Source of the DNA: Clostridiaceae bacterium
GTDB taxonomy: Bacteria > Bacillota > Clostridia > Oscillospirales > Acutalibacteraceae
Length of the DNA stretch: 64,000 nucleotides
NCBI GenBank assembly: GCA_904501755.1
Contig: CAJGBV010000004.1
Coordinates: forward strand, 1-64,000
Direction: 5' to 3'
Both the position numbers and the translations under genes were made by a program. The notes beneath the pieces were generated by a model. It was given only the letters and a program-made list of their open reading frames with translations, made no database searches and was not told the origin of the DNA. Below, piece by piece: positions 15,342-23,865 of the stretch (position 1 is the stretch's first letter; each line of letters begins with the position of its first letter).

Positions 15342-16727
15342 ATGGAAGTTAGAAAAGAAAACAAAATGGGTACTATGCCCGTTGGCAAACTTCTTACAAA
15401 TATGGCTATCCCTATGATGATATCTATGCTTGTACAAGCCTTCTATAATGTTGTGGACAGTATTTTTGTATCAAAGTTAGGTGTTGAGGCACTGACCGCC
15501 GTTTCCCTTGCTTTCCCTCTGCAAAGCCTTATGATAGCCTTTGGTGCAGGTACCGCTGTTGGTATAAATGCACTTCTTTCAAGGTCCTTGGGTGAAAAGA
15601 ATTACGATGCCGTAAATGCTGCCGCTAACACAGGTATCTTTCTTTCCTTTTGCTCTTTCATTGTATTTTCACTTGTTGGAATTTTCTTCTCACGCACTTT
15701 TTTTGAGCTTCAGGACTTTTCTTCAAGTACCTATGACATAGCAAAGGTTATAGACTACGGAGTTGATTACAGTAGTATTTGCCTTGGTGCTTCTATAGGT
15801 ATATTTATGCAGTTTTGCTTTGAAAGACTCCTCCAATCAACAGGAAAAACCACGCTTTCTATGATTGCACAAATAGTCGGTGCTCTTACAAATATTGCAT
15901 TTGACCCTATTTTTATTTTCGGTATCGGTCCGTTCCCTGCAATGGGCGTAAAAGGAGCTGCGATAGCTACCATAATGGGTCAGATAATTGCCGCTATAGT
16001 AGCCTTGATATTTAATATAACCAAAAACAAAGAGGTCACAATCAGCATAAAAGGAATTCTTACCCCGGATTTTAGGGCTGTTAAAACAATTTACAAGGTT
16101 GGTTTCCCCTCAATAGTTATGCAGTCAATCGGTTCTGTAATGACCTTCCTTTTAAATATGATTCTTGGCAGTCTTACTATGGTTGCTACTACGGTATTCG
16201 GTGTTTACTTTAAGCTTCAGAGCTTTGTATTTATGCCTATTTTCGGACTTAACAACGGTATGGTACCTATTGTTGCTTACAACTATGGTGCAAAAAATGA
16301 AGAAAGAGTTAAAAAGACCGTAAAGCTTACTATAGCCTGTGCCGTTAGCATAATGCTTTTAGGTCTTTGCGCATTTCAGTTTTTCCCCAAATTCTTACTT
16401 TCTCTCTTTAATGCCGACGCTCAAATGATAGCATTGGGTGTTCCCGCTTTAAGAATTATTTGTCTGCACTTTGTCTTTGCAGGTTTTTGTATCATTGCAG
16501 GAAGTGTTTGTCAGGCAATAGGCAATCCTTTCCACAGTCTTATTGTGTCGGTTTGCCGTCAGCTTGTAGTGCTTATTCCGTCGGCATGGCTTTTATCCCT
16601 TACAGGTAATGTTACGCTTGTGTGGCTTGCTTTCCCCATAGCAGAGGTTTTTTCCTTAACACTAAGTGCAATATTCCTGACAAAAACTATGAAAAAATCC
16701 ACTGCGATAATGAGGGGAACTAAATAA
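15342..16727 (+). CDS. MATE-family multidrug/metabolite exporter
   Basis: 461 residues starting at the ATG seven bases after GGAG. About 12 hydrophobic segments, with the MATE-type N-terminal pattern MPVGKLLTNMAIPMMISMLVQ split over the first helix and repeated halves. Related to the DinF/MepA group, which export organic cations or metabolites in exchange for sodium or protons. The substrate is unknown. In the ancestral arrangement the phosphatase gene probably followed directly. Confidence 0.92.
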   Translation: MEVRKENKMGTMPVGKLLTNMAIPMMISMLVQAFYNVVDSIFVSKLGVEALTAVSLAFPLQSLMIAFGAGTAVGINALLSRSLGEKNYDAVNAAANTGIFLSFCSFIVFSLVGIFFSRTFFELQDFSSSTYDIAKVIDYGVDYSSICLGASIGIFMQFCFERLLQSTGKTTLSMIAQIVGALTNIAFDPIFIFGIGPFPAMGVKGAAIATIMGQIIAAIVALIFNITKNKEVTISIKGILTPDFRAVKTIYKVGFPSIVMQSIGSVMTFLLNMILGSLTMVATTVFGVYFKLQSFVFMPIFGLNNGMVPIVAYNYGAKNEERVKKTVKLTIACAVSIMLLGLCAFQFFPKFLLSLFNADAQMIALGVPALRIICLHFVFAGFCIIAGSVCQAIGNPFHSLIVSVCRQLVVLIPSAWLLSLTGNVTLVWLAFPIAEVFSLTLSAIFLTKTMKKSTAIMRGTK

Positions 16728-16752
16728 ACAATGCGAATACTTTTTGTATGTC
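16726..16752. repeat. Left 27-bp direct repeat (candidate att site)
   Basis: Identical except for one base to 18216-18242. Both copies span the start codon and first seven codons of the phosphatase gene and bracket a 1.46-kb insertion. Confidence 0.75.
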
Positions 16753-16766
16753 ACGGGAGTATTTGA
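16731..16766 (+). pseudogene. Truncated 5' end of the low-molecular-weight phosphatase gene
   Basis: Eleven codons, MRILFVCHGSI, then TGA. The sequence VCHGSI is the start of the CX5R active-site loop, and the alignment with the intact gene at 18221 continues imperfectly through the stop. It is the displaced original start of the phosphatase, or a duplicate of it, left by insertion of the 16.75-18.2 kb segment. Confidence 0.75.
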
Positions 16767-16885
16767 ACATAGTCAAAAAGCACCTATCTATGCCACGTTA
16801 TACCACGATTTGCAAGTTGATTTGTAAATCGTACTACTTTTTTACTACTTTTGAAATTAAGTAAACAGCCTTGAATATGACACAA

Positions 16886-16926
16886 ATAAAAATGCTCACA
16901 TCGATTAAGTGTGAGCATTTTTTATG
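16886..16926. terminator. Terminator-like hairpin
   Basis: AAAATGCTCACA pairs with TGTGAGCATTTT and has T runs on both sides. It lies between the truncated phosphatase start and the DUF4236 gene. The stretch 16767-16885 shows no gene. Confidence 0.75.
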
Positions 16927-16953
16927 TAGCATATAAAACTATTTGTCTTGTGA

Positions 16954-17322
16954 TTAATTTTCTTGAGATTCTTGTACTTCATTTTCAACAACTGGAATCA
17001 AATGTTTGATAGGTAAAACAAAGCAAAGTTTCACCATCCAATAGCACATTTGCCACATCAACCAAAATACACCATAAATCATCCACCAACAGAGTTTCAA
17101 AGGCCAAACGATTAAAAGTGTAACACAACCAGAACCGCCAGATTTATCACTAACGTGAGAAATTCCAGTTCCAGGAATTGAAAAAGTAGTTCGTGTACCA
17201 CCACCAGCTTTTTTTGTCACGCGAAAACCTTTTGTTCCCCAACTAAAACCCACACCTGATTTACTAAAAGTCGTTCTAAAACCGCCACCTAAATTAACGC
17301 TCTTTCTGAATCTAAATCCCAT
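16954..17322 (-). CDS. DUF4236-domain membrane protein
   Basis: 122 residues from the ATG seven bases after GGAGG. The N-terminal ~55 residues (MGFRFRKSVNLGGGFRTTFS, then VGFSWGTKGFRVTKKAGGGTRTTFSIPGTG across two blocks) match the DUF4236 pattern. A Trp-rich hydrophobic segment follows at about 65-102, then an acidic tail. Function of the domain is unknown. It is inside the island between the direct repeats and is not part of the surrounding operons. Confidence 0.85.
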   Translation of the reverse strand: MGFRFRKSVNLGGGFRTTFSKSGVGFSWGTKGFRVTKKAGGGTRTTFSIPGTGISHVSDKSGGSGCVTLLIVWPLKLCWWMIYGVFWLMWQMCYWMVKLCFVLPIKHLIPVVENEVQESQEN

Positions 17323-17399
17323 CGAAATCCCTCCATAATTAAAAAAGTGTGTGCAACGCGAAGTCGCACACACCGAAAAATGCTCGACCTCGATTTGCT

Positions 17400-17514
17400 A
17401 CCACACAAAAAACTCTCACATTCAGAAATGGAAAGATTGAAGTCAGCACTTTTACCGAAGTAAAATATGCCCACTTCTGAATGCAATAATTCATTATAGA
17501 GTTTTAAGTGTGGT
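17400..17514. ncRNA. Candidate structured RNA or long imperfect hairpin
   Basis: Four nested helices are visible: ACCACAC (17400-17406) with GTGTGGT (17508-17514); AAAACTCT (17409-17416) with AGAGTTTT (17498-17505); CATTCAGAAATGG (17419-17431) with CCACTTCTGAATG (17471-17483), one mismatch; and TTTTAC-CGAA-GTAAAA (17450-17465). A second hairpin, GTGTGTGC with GCACACAC, lies at 17347-17373. On the minus strand it would be a leader for the DUF4236 gene. I know no family with this layout. The rest of 17323-17796 is AT-rich with no gene. Confidence 0.5.
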
Positions 17515-17729
17515 GAACACATTATATCATGAACTGCTTGAATTGTAAAGGTAATTCGTGTGTGTTCTATATTGTTTTTATAAAACAAAAGCAATTTTGA
17601 GAGTGCAGGGGTATACCCTTGCCTTTAAAAATAAATATGTAAAATAATCGCAAATTAAAGAAACTATATATTGAAAGTATAAATAAAAAATGGTATATTA
17701 AATTGAAGCCGAAAAACTTCGACTTGCTC

Positions 17730-18190
17730 TACCTCCATCTGACGAGGGAGGTGGATTTTTGCGAATCAAAAAGACGGAGGGAGAGAATAATAAAAAATGA
17801 AAGAATATAACAAATCCAACATCCCTCTCGCCAAAACTTTAAGAAAAAATATGACACCATGGGAGAGAAAACTTTGGTATGAATTCTTAAGAAATTATCC
17901 AGTGCGATTTCAAAGACAAAAAGCAATTGGAAATTATATAGTAGATTTTTACTGTGCTAAAGCAAGACTTGTTATTGAACTTGACGGCGGCGGTCATTAT
18001 ACTACTGAGCAAATAAACAAAGACACATTTCGCACAAAAGAGTTAGAGAGTATGAATTTATCCGTACTAAGAATTTGTAATTTAGATATTGACCATAATT
18101 TTTACGGTGTTTGTGAACATATAGATTTATCCGTCAAAAATTCTCTCCCTCAGTCAGCTTCGCTGACAGCTCCCTCGTCAGAAGGAGCCG
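17730..18190. mobile_element. DUF559 gene unit bounded by inverted repeats
   Basis: TCTGACGAGGGAG at 17738-17750 is inverted at 18170-18182, and GAGGGAGAGAAT at 17777-17788 is inverted at 18140-18151. The right side also has a perfect GTCAGC-TTC-GCTGAC hairpin. The two inner repeats flank the DUF559 gene. Repeats of this CCCTC-GTCAGA type next to DUF559 genes recur in Clostridia in my experience, so the unit is probably mobile or mobilised. Confidence 0.6.
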
Positions 18191-18216
18191 AAGATACATC
18201 AACTCAAAAGGAGTAA
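17797..18216 (+). CDS. DUF559 (Vsr-like, PD-(D/E)XK fold) nuclease-related protein
   Basis: 139 residues. The core follows the DUF559 pattern: LRKNMTPWERKLWYEFLRNY, then FQRQKAIGNYIVDFYCAKARL and VIELDGGGHY, in which the D of VDFYC and the ExDGGGHY block form the predicted nuclease centre. The last ~25 codons (NSLPQSASLTAPSSEGAED) are a read-through of the right-hand repeat, so the true protein probably ended or ends near NFYGVCEHIDLSV. Family members are related to Vsr endonucleases; no activity is established here. Confidence 0.85.
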   Translation: MKEYNKSNIPLAKTLRKNMTPWERKLWYEFLRNYPVRFQRQKAIGNYIVDFYCAKARLVIELDGGGHYTTEQINKDTFRTKELESMNLSVLRICNLDIDHNFYGVCEHIDLSVKNSLPQSASLTAPSSEGAEDTSTQKE

Positions 18217-18242
18217 AACAATGCGAATTCTTTTTGTATGTC
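18216..18242. repeat. Right 27-bp direct repeat (candidate att site)
   Basis: Matches 16726-16752 at 26 of 27 positions and contains the start of the intact phosphatase gene. Confidence 0.75.
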
Positions 18243-18661
18243 TTGGAAATATCTGCCGTTCGGCAATGGCTGAATATATGTTTAAGGATTACTGCAAAAA
18301 AAACGGAATTACCGATGTATACATCGCTTCTGCAGGTACCAGTGATGAGGAAGCGGGCAATCCTATTTATCCCCCTGCCAGAGCTGAGCTTTTAAAGCAC
18401 GGTATTAGCGTAAACAACCACCGCGCAAGAAAAATAAAACCTACCGATTATGATGATTTTGACCTTATACTTTGTGCAGAAGAGTATCAGTGCCGACGCT
18501 GTAAAGCCTTTTTCGGCGGTGACAGTAAAAAAAAGATAAAGCGTATGCTTGATATAACCGACAATCCCGCTGACATAGCAGACCCTTGGTACAGCGGTGA
18601 TTTCACCCTTACCTATAATCAGCTTACTTTAGTTTGCGAAAACCTTGCAAAAATGCTGTAA
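18221..18661 (+). CDS. Low-molecular-weight protein-tyrosine phosphatase family protein
   Basis: 146 residues. Active-site loop VCLGNICRS (Cys7 to Arg13 with five residues between) at the N terminus and the general-acid aspartate in ADPWYSGDF near 125. The family dephosphorylates phosphotyrosine or, in some members, arginine phosphate. AAAGGAG precedes the ATG, provided by the inserted segment, so the island appears to have replaced the native 5' end while keeping the frame. Confidence 0.93.
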   Translation: MRILFVCLGNICRSAMAEYMFKDYCKKNGITDVYIASAGTSDEEAGNPIYPPARAELLKHGISVNNHRARKIKPTDYDDFDLILCAEEYQCRRCKAFFGGDSKKKIKRMLDITDNPADIADPWYSGDFTLTYNQLTLVCENLAKML

Positions 18662-18704
18662 AGGGTTTATACTATATCTATAAAGCTTGAATGGAGTTAT
18701 AATA

Positions 18705-20174
18705 ATGATTTATCAGAGTACAAGAAACAATAGTGAACAGGTAAACAGTGCGCAGGCTGTTGTAAAAGGAATTGCCGATGACGGCGGTCTTTATATGCTT
18801 AAGGACTTTTCTGAGCTTAATTTTGATTACAAGAGCGTATTAAACCTCACCTCAATGGAAACCGCTGAAAAGGTGCTTTCTGCTCTTCTTGACGATTTTT
18901 CAAAAGAGGATATGCACCGTATGGTAGAAGAGGCCTACAGAGGCAGATTTGAAACCGATGAGCTTACCCCACTGGTAAAGGTTGGGGACAATTTTGTACT
19001 TGAGCTTTTCAGAGGTCCTACCAGTGCTTTTAAAGATGTTGCTCTTTCTATGCTTCCCCGTCTTATGACTCAGGGCAGAAAATTGCTTGGCAAAGAAAAG
19101 GATACCGTTATCCTTACCGCTACCAGTGGTGATACAGGAAAGGCAGCCCTCGAAGGTTTCCACGATGTAGAGGGAATTAAAATAATCGTATTCTACCCCG
19201 ATGGCGGCGTCAGCGCAGTACAGAAAGCACAAATGGTTACTCAGGAGGGAAACAATGTTTGTGTTTGTGCCGTGAAAGGTAATTTTGACGATGCTCAGAC
19301 AGGTGTAAAAAACGCTTTTGCAGATTTTCGAAACAGCGGTATAGACTCTGTAGAGTTATCCAGTGCAAACTCCATAAATATCGGCAGACTTGCGCCTCAG
19401 GTTGTTTATTACTTTACAGCCTATTCTTCCCTTGTTAAAAGCGGAGAAATAAAAGTGGGGGATAAAATAAACTTTGTTGTTCCTACAGGAAACTTTGGTG
19501 ATATTCTTGCAGGATACTTTGCAAAATGTATGGGACTTCCCGTAAACAAGCTTATTTGTGCTTCCAATGCCAACAACATTCTCACCGATTTTATTACCAC
19601 AGGTATTTATGATAGAAGAAGAGATTTTTATAAAACCATATCTCCCTCTATGGACATTCTTGTTTCCAGTAACCTTGAGCGTCTTTTATATCTGCTTTCA
19701 GACGGCAATGCAGATGAAGTTGCAGGTTATATGAAAGACCTTAACGAAAAGGGTATTTATAAAGTTAGCGATAAACTTCTTTCTCGTATTCAGGAAAGCT
19801 TCACTGCCGCTTACTGTGACGACGAAACCACTCTCAAAACTATAAAAGAGGTTTATGATAAGGAGAATTACCTTTGTGACACCCATACTGCCGTTGCAAT
19901 GCGTGCCGCACTGGACAGTAATACAGAGGGTAAAACGGTAGTTCTTTCCACCGCTTCTCCCTATAAATTTCCTGTTGCTGTGCTTTCCGCCCTTGGCGAA
20001 AAGCCCGATGACAATGAATTCAGAGTAATGGACAAAATCAATGAAATAACAGGTGTGGCTATTCCTAAAAATCTTTCGGGACTTGAAACCAAAAAGGTAC
20101 TTCATACCGATGTAATTGAAAAGGATAAGCTTACCGAATATGTTCTTAAAAAGGTGGCGCAGAAAAAGTGGTAA
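18705..20174 (+). CDS. thrC: Threonine synthase
   Basis: 489 residues from the ATG eight bases after GGAG. Class with the N-terminal YQSTR motif; the PLP lysine is K110 in GPTSAFKD, and the phosphate loop is TSGDTGKAA near 146-154. It converts O-phosphohomoserine to threonine. Its stop overlaps the GTG start of thrB by seven bases, so the last two steps of threonine synthesis are coupled. Homoserine dehydrogenase is not in the window. Confidence 0.96.
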   Translation: MIYQSTRNNSEQVNSAQAVVKGIADDGGLYMLKDFSELNFDYKSVLNLTSMETAEKVLSALLDDFSKEDMHRMVEEAYRGRFETDELTPLVKVGDNFVLELFRGPTSAFKDVALSMLPRLMTQGRKLLGKEKDTVILTATSGDTGKAALEGFHDVEGIKIIVFYPDGGVSAVQKAQMVTQEGNNVCVCAVKGNFDDAQTGVKNAFADFRNSGIDSVELSSANSINIGRLAPQVVYYFTAYSSLVKSGEIKVGDKINFVVPTGNFGDILAGYFAKCMGLPVNKLICASNANNILTDFITTGIYDRRRDFYKTISPSMDILVSSNLERLLYLLSDGNADEVAGYMKDLNEKGIYKVSDKLLSRIQESFTAAYCDDETTLKTIKEVYDKENYLCDTHTAVAMRAALDSNTEGKTVVLSTASPYKFPVAVLSALGEKPDDNEFRVMDKINEITGVAIPKNLSGLETKKVLHTDVIEKDKLTEYVLKKVAQKKW

Positions 20175-21052
20175 AATGTACTGTTCGCGTTCCCGCTACT
20201 ACGGCTAATTTAGGCCCGGGTTTTGACTCTGTTGGCTGTGCCTTTACGCTTTATAACACCCTCACCTTTGAAATAAAGGACAAAGGAGTTTCCTTTTCGG
20301 GTTGTGAAGAAAAGTATGCTAATGAGCAAAATCTTGCCTATATAGGTTTCAGGGATGTTTATACATATCTTAATATAGAGGTTCCCGGATGTCATATTAC
20401 ATTTGACAGCATCTGCGTTCCGCTTTCAAGAGGACTGGGCTCAAGTGCCGCACTTATAGTTGCAGGTGCTACTGCTGCAAATGCTTTTCTGAAAAACAAG
20501 CTGACTAAACAGGAAATACTGACTGTATGCAATAATATTGAGGGTCACCCCGATAACCTTTCCCCTGCTATTTACGGCGGACTTACCGCTTCATTTACAA
20601 ACGGTGATACCCCTTATTCTGTTAGCTACAGTATTCATCCGTCCTTGAAATTTGTTGCCCTTGTGCCCGATTTTGAGCTTCTTACTAAAACTGCAAGAAG
20701 TGTACTGCCAAGCGAAATTCCATTCGGGGATGCTGTGTTTAACTCTTCCCGTCTTGCAGTGCTTTTAAAGGCTCTTGAAAACGGCGATAAAAAGCTTATA
20801 AACCTTTCCCTTGATGACCGACTTCATCAGCCCTATAGAAGAGATCTTATAAAAGGCTATGACGAGGCTGAAAGCTTTGCAAAAGAGCTTGACTGTATTG
20901 CTTTTTGTTTAAGCGGTGCAGGACCTACCTGTCTGTGTCTTACCGACAATGACAATTTTGCACATAAAATTAAAGAAAAGCTTCACTCAGGCGGATATAG
21001 CTGGCAGGTATTAAGCCTTCCTGTTGATACAGACGGAGCAAAAATAATATAA
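20168..21052 (+). CDS. thrB: Homoserine kinase
   Basis: 294 residues, GHMP kinase fold. N-terminal VRVPATTANLGPGFDSVG, ATP-binding PLSRGLGSSAA at 85-95 and a C-terminal SGAGPTC glycine motif. It phosphorylates homoserine for ThrC. Starts at a GTG inside the 3' end of thrC. Confidence 0.95.
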   Translation: MVKCTVRVPATTANLGPGFDSVGCAFTLYNTLTFEIKDKGVSFSGCEEKYANEQNLAYIGFRDVYTYLNIEVPGCHITFDSICVPLSRGLGSSAALIVAGATAANAFLKNKLTKQEILTVCNNIEGHPDNLSPAIYGGLTASFTNGDTPYSVSYSIHPSLKFVALVPDFELLTKTARSVLPSEIPFGDAVFNSSRLAVLLKALENGDKKLINLSLDDRLHQPYRRDLIKGYDEAESFAKELDCIAFCLSGAGPTCLCLTDNDNFAHKIKEKLHSGGYSWQVLSLPVDTDGAKII

Positions 21053-21055
21053 AAT

Positions 21056-21087
21056 TAACGGACTTCTTTCGAAGTCCGTTTTTTATT
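21056..21087. terminator. Bidirectional terminator after thrB
   Basis: AACGGACTTC pairs perfectly with GAAGTCCGTT around TTTC, with T runs on both strands; the facing gene ends at 21083. Confidence 0.9.
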
Positions 21088-22210
21088 TCATTTCCACCAG
21101 TTCATAGTCCTGAGTTCCAAGACCGATTTTTTCGGCGTGAGCAAGACAGCTCTTCCACTCAGATTCGGGAGCGCAGTTGCGAAAATGGTCATGTCCGTCC
21201 TTAAAATCCGCCTTAGACATATTATCACTTAACTGACTGTTAGGAAGCGGTGTCTGCTTAAGACAGGCATCTGCACAGGCTCTGTCAAGCGCCACCATAT
21301 CACGACTTATAAACATACCAACATCAGCAAGAATTGGTGCATCATTTTCAGCGTGACAATCACAGTTAGGAGAAATATCCATAACCATATTAATATGAAA
21401 CTGTTCTCTTCCCTGTACAACAGCCTTGCTGTATTCTGCTATTTTACAGTTAAGCTCAAAATTGGCAGAATAATTAATATTCGCAATAGCATCAAAATTG
21501 CATCCACCGATACATCTTCCGCAACCTACACACTTATCTATATCAATAGAAGCTATACGATTTTCATCATAAGAAATTGCAGAATGAGCACATTGTTTTA
21601 TGCAAAGCATACAGCCCTTGCATTTTTCGGCAAAAACCTGAGGCTTACCCGAATTGTGCTGTTCCATTTTTCCTGCCCTGCTTCCGCAACCCATTCCTGT
21701 ATTTTTCAGTGCACCACCAAAGCCTGTATTTTCGTGACCTTTAAAATGAGAAAGGCTTATGTAAACGTCGGCATCCATAATAGCGTGGCCTATTTTGGCA
21801 TTTTTTACATATTCACCATTTTCAACAGGCACCTGAACCTCATCGGTTCCCTTGAGTCCGTCAGCAATAATTACGGGGCACCCGGCAGAAAGGGGTGAAA
21901 AACCGTTTTCCCAAGCAGTATACAAATGCTCTATTGCATTTTTTCTACTTCCGGGATAAAGAGTATTACAGTCGGTAAGGAAAGGCTTTCCGCCAAGTTC
22001 ACTTACAACCTCAGCTACCGCTTTTGCATAATTTGGACGAATAAAGGCAAGGTTGCCCATTTCTCCGAAATGTATTTTTATTGCGACATACTTACCCTGT
22101 AAATCGAGCTTGTCAATACCTGCTTTATACATAAGCTTTTTAAGCTTTTGAGGCATTGTTATTCCATTTGTCGCACGAAAATCTGTATAATAAACCTTTG
22201 ATTTTTCCAT
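21083..22210 (-). CDS. DUF362-domain protein with two [4Fe-4S] clusters
   Basis: 375 residues. An N-terminal DUF362 region (VAIKIHFGEMGNLAFIRPNY, TDCNTLYPGSRKN) is followed by a ferredoxin pair, CKGCMLCIKQC near 188-198 and CVGCGRCIGGC near 218-228, enough for two [4Fe-4S] clusters, then a tail with further Cys and His. Likely a cytoplasmic electron-transfer protein. The physiological partner is not evident. It is followed upstream by a dCMP deaminase gene with a nine-base gap. Confidence 0.9.
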   Translation of the reverse strand: MEKSKVYYTDFRATNGITMPQKLKKLMYKAGIDKLDLQGKYVAIKIHFGEMGNLAFIRPNYAKAVAEVVSELGGKPFLTDCNTLYPGSRKNAIEHLYTAWENGFSPLSAGCPVIIADGLKGTDEVQVPVENGEYVKNAKIGHAIMDADVYISLSHFKGHENTGFGGALKNTGMGCGSRAGKMEQHNSGKPQVFAEKCKGCMLCIKQCAHSAISYDENRIASIDIDKCVGCGRCIGGCNFDAIANINYSANFELNCKIAEYSKAVVQGREQFHINMVMDISPNCDCHAENDAPILADVGMFISRDMVALDRACADACLKQTPLPNSQLSDNMSKADFKDGHDHFRNCAPESEWKSCLAHAEKIGLGTQDYELVEMK

Positions 22211-22219
22211 TTTTATTCC

Positions 22220-22699
22220 TTATAAAACAATATTTATTTCTTTACCGCTTTTCTTATATTCGGTCATTTTTATTCCTGCACTTTCGAACATACGCATAGC
22301 GGCAATAGTAGAAAAGCTGTCACTGTATTTATTGCTATAGTAAATAACCTCAGATACTCCGCTTTGAATAAGTGCCTTAGCGCACTCATTACAAGGGAAA
22401 AGGGTTACATAAACCTTACTACCTTTAAGATTAGCGCCCGAATAATTAAGTATGGCATTAAGCTCAGCGTGGCAAACAAACATATATTTGGTATCAAGTG
22501 CCTCGCCCTCTCTGTCCCATGGATAATCATCATCATTACAATTTCTTGGCATACCATTATAGCCAACCGACAAAATTTTGTTTTCGCTGCTTACTATACA
22601 GGCGCCCACCTGTGTAGAGGGGTCTTTGCTTCGCTGAGCAGACATCAGCGCGATACCCATAAAATATTCATCCCAGCTTATGTAGTTTTCTCTTTTCAC
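22220..22699 (-). CDS. Deoxycytidylate (dCMP) deaminase family protein
   Basis: 159 residues. Zinc site CHAE (His77, catalytic Glu79) and PCNEC (Cys103, Cys106), with the ComEB/dCMP deaminase spacing and SKDPSTQVGACIV near 24-36. It would make dUMP for thymidylate synthesis. Its ATG overlaps the stop of the MFS gene (ATGA). Confidence 0.92.
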   Translation of the reverse strand: MKRENYISWDEYFMGIALMSAQRSKDPSTQVGACIVSSENKILSVGYNGMPRNCNDDDYPWDREGEALDTKYMFVCHAELNAILNYSGANLKGSKVYVTLFPCNECAKALIQSGVSEVIYYSNKYSDSFSTIAAMRMFESAGIKMTEYKKSGKEINIVL

Positions 22700-23865
22700 T
22701 TTATTTCCTTCTTTCTGTTCATAAAAATAAGAATCACAACCATCAGTATAGGAAATATACCGGCGGTAAGAAAAGCAATATTAAGATTATAGTTGTCGGC
22801 TACTATTCCTGCCATCCACGGCCCGAAGGAGCAACCTAAATCACCAAACATAGCAAGAACCGCAAACATAGATGTTGCCCCTGTAGGAAATCTTGAAGCC
22901 GAAAGACTAAGGGAGCCCGGCCACATTACCGAAACACCGAAGCCTACCAGCACACCTGCAATAAGACTGATTACTGTGTTATTGCTAAGTGCAAGGATAA
23001 GATATGCTATACTTGTAAAAACTGCAAAGCATAAAAGCACCTTTTTCATCTGAGCCTTATCCCCGATAAAAGAAAAAATAACCCTTCCAAGTCCCATACA
23101 AACCGAAAACAGACAAGGTCCCACAAGATCGCCAAGAAGCTTAGGTAAGTGTAGGGACTGTTCAGCAAATGCTGACATCCAGTTTCCTACCGTTATTTCA
23201 CTTGCACCGGATAAAAACATTATAATCAGCATAACAAAAAAAGCAGGCTGATAAACAAGACTCTTTATGGGAGTCCTTTTGCTTTCCTCAGGCTCTATAA
23301 TAGGAACAAAAAGGAACAAAACAAGCACAATAACAGGAATAATCGTCCATATAAGTGCAATTATCTGCCAGTTTCCCTCACCCAAAAACTTAATCATAAG
23401 GGTTGTGGCAACAACAATAAAAACATTACCCCAACAGAAAAACGAATGAAGCAGCGCCATATTGCCTGACTTATTTTTTGTGGGCAGATACTCAACAATA
23501 GGAGAAACTATAACCTCTATAAGACCACTGCCTATGGAATATATAATAACCGAAATAGTAATTGCTGTATATACAGGCAAAACCTTAGATAGAAAGCTTA
23601 AGGAAGCAAAACCCACAGCTGCAAAAACCTGAGCAGCAACAGCAAGTTTTCTATAGCCAAAATATTTTACCAGTTTTATGGAAATAAGGTCCACAAAAAT
23701 CTGTGTAACAAAGCAAACAAGAATAAGTCTGCCAAGCTTTTCATAGCTTATATTATAGGTATTCTGAAGCGCTACAAAAATAAGAGGCAAAAAGCTACAG
23801 GCTATTGCCTGCACAACATAACCGAGATAGCTGGCTATTTTTGTATATGTATATGAAAGCCTCAT
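22696..23865 (-). CDS. MFS transporter
   Basis: 389 residues with about 12 hydrophobic segments and an MFS loop between helices 2 and 3 (KLVKYFGYRKLAV). The C-terminal half has VLVGFGVSVMWPGSLSLSASRFP, resembling the FucP-like sugar group. Substrate unknown. Overlaps both neighbours by four bases, in a HAD-MFS-dCMP deaminase-DUF362 unit. Confidence 0.9.
   Translation of the reverse strand: MRLSYTYTKIASYLGYVVQAIACSFLPLIFVALQNTYNISYEKLGRLILVCFVTQIFVDLISIKLVKYFGYRKLAVAAQVFAAVGFASLSFLSKVLPVYTAITISVIIYSIGSGLIEVIVSPIVEYLPTKNKSGNMALLHSFFCWGNVFIVVATTLMIKFLGEGNWQIIALIWTIIPVIVLVLFLFVPIIEPEESKRTPIKSLVYQPAFFVMLIIMFLSGASEITVGNWMSAFAEQSLHLPKLLGDLVGPCLFSVCMGLGRVIFSFIGDKAQMKKVLLCFAVFTSIAYLILALSNNTVISLIAGVLVGFGVSVMWPGSLSLSASRFPTGATSMFAVLAMFGDLGCSFGPWMAGIVADNYNLNIAFLTAGIFPILMVVILIFMNRKKEIK

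Noticed and set aside
16954..18216. Intact mobile element with its own integrase
   Set aside because: No recombinase or transposase can be read in the interval; only remnants remain.
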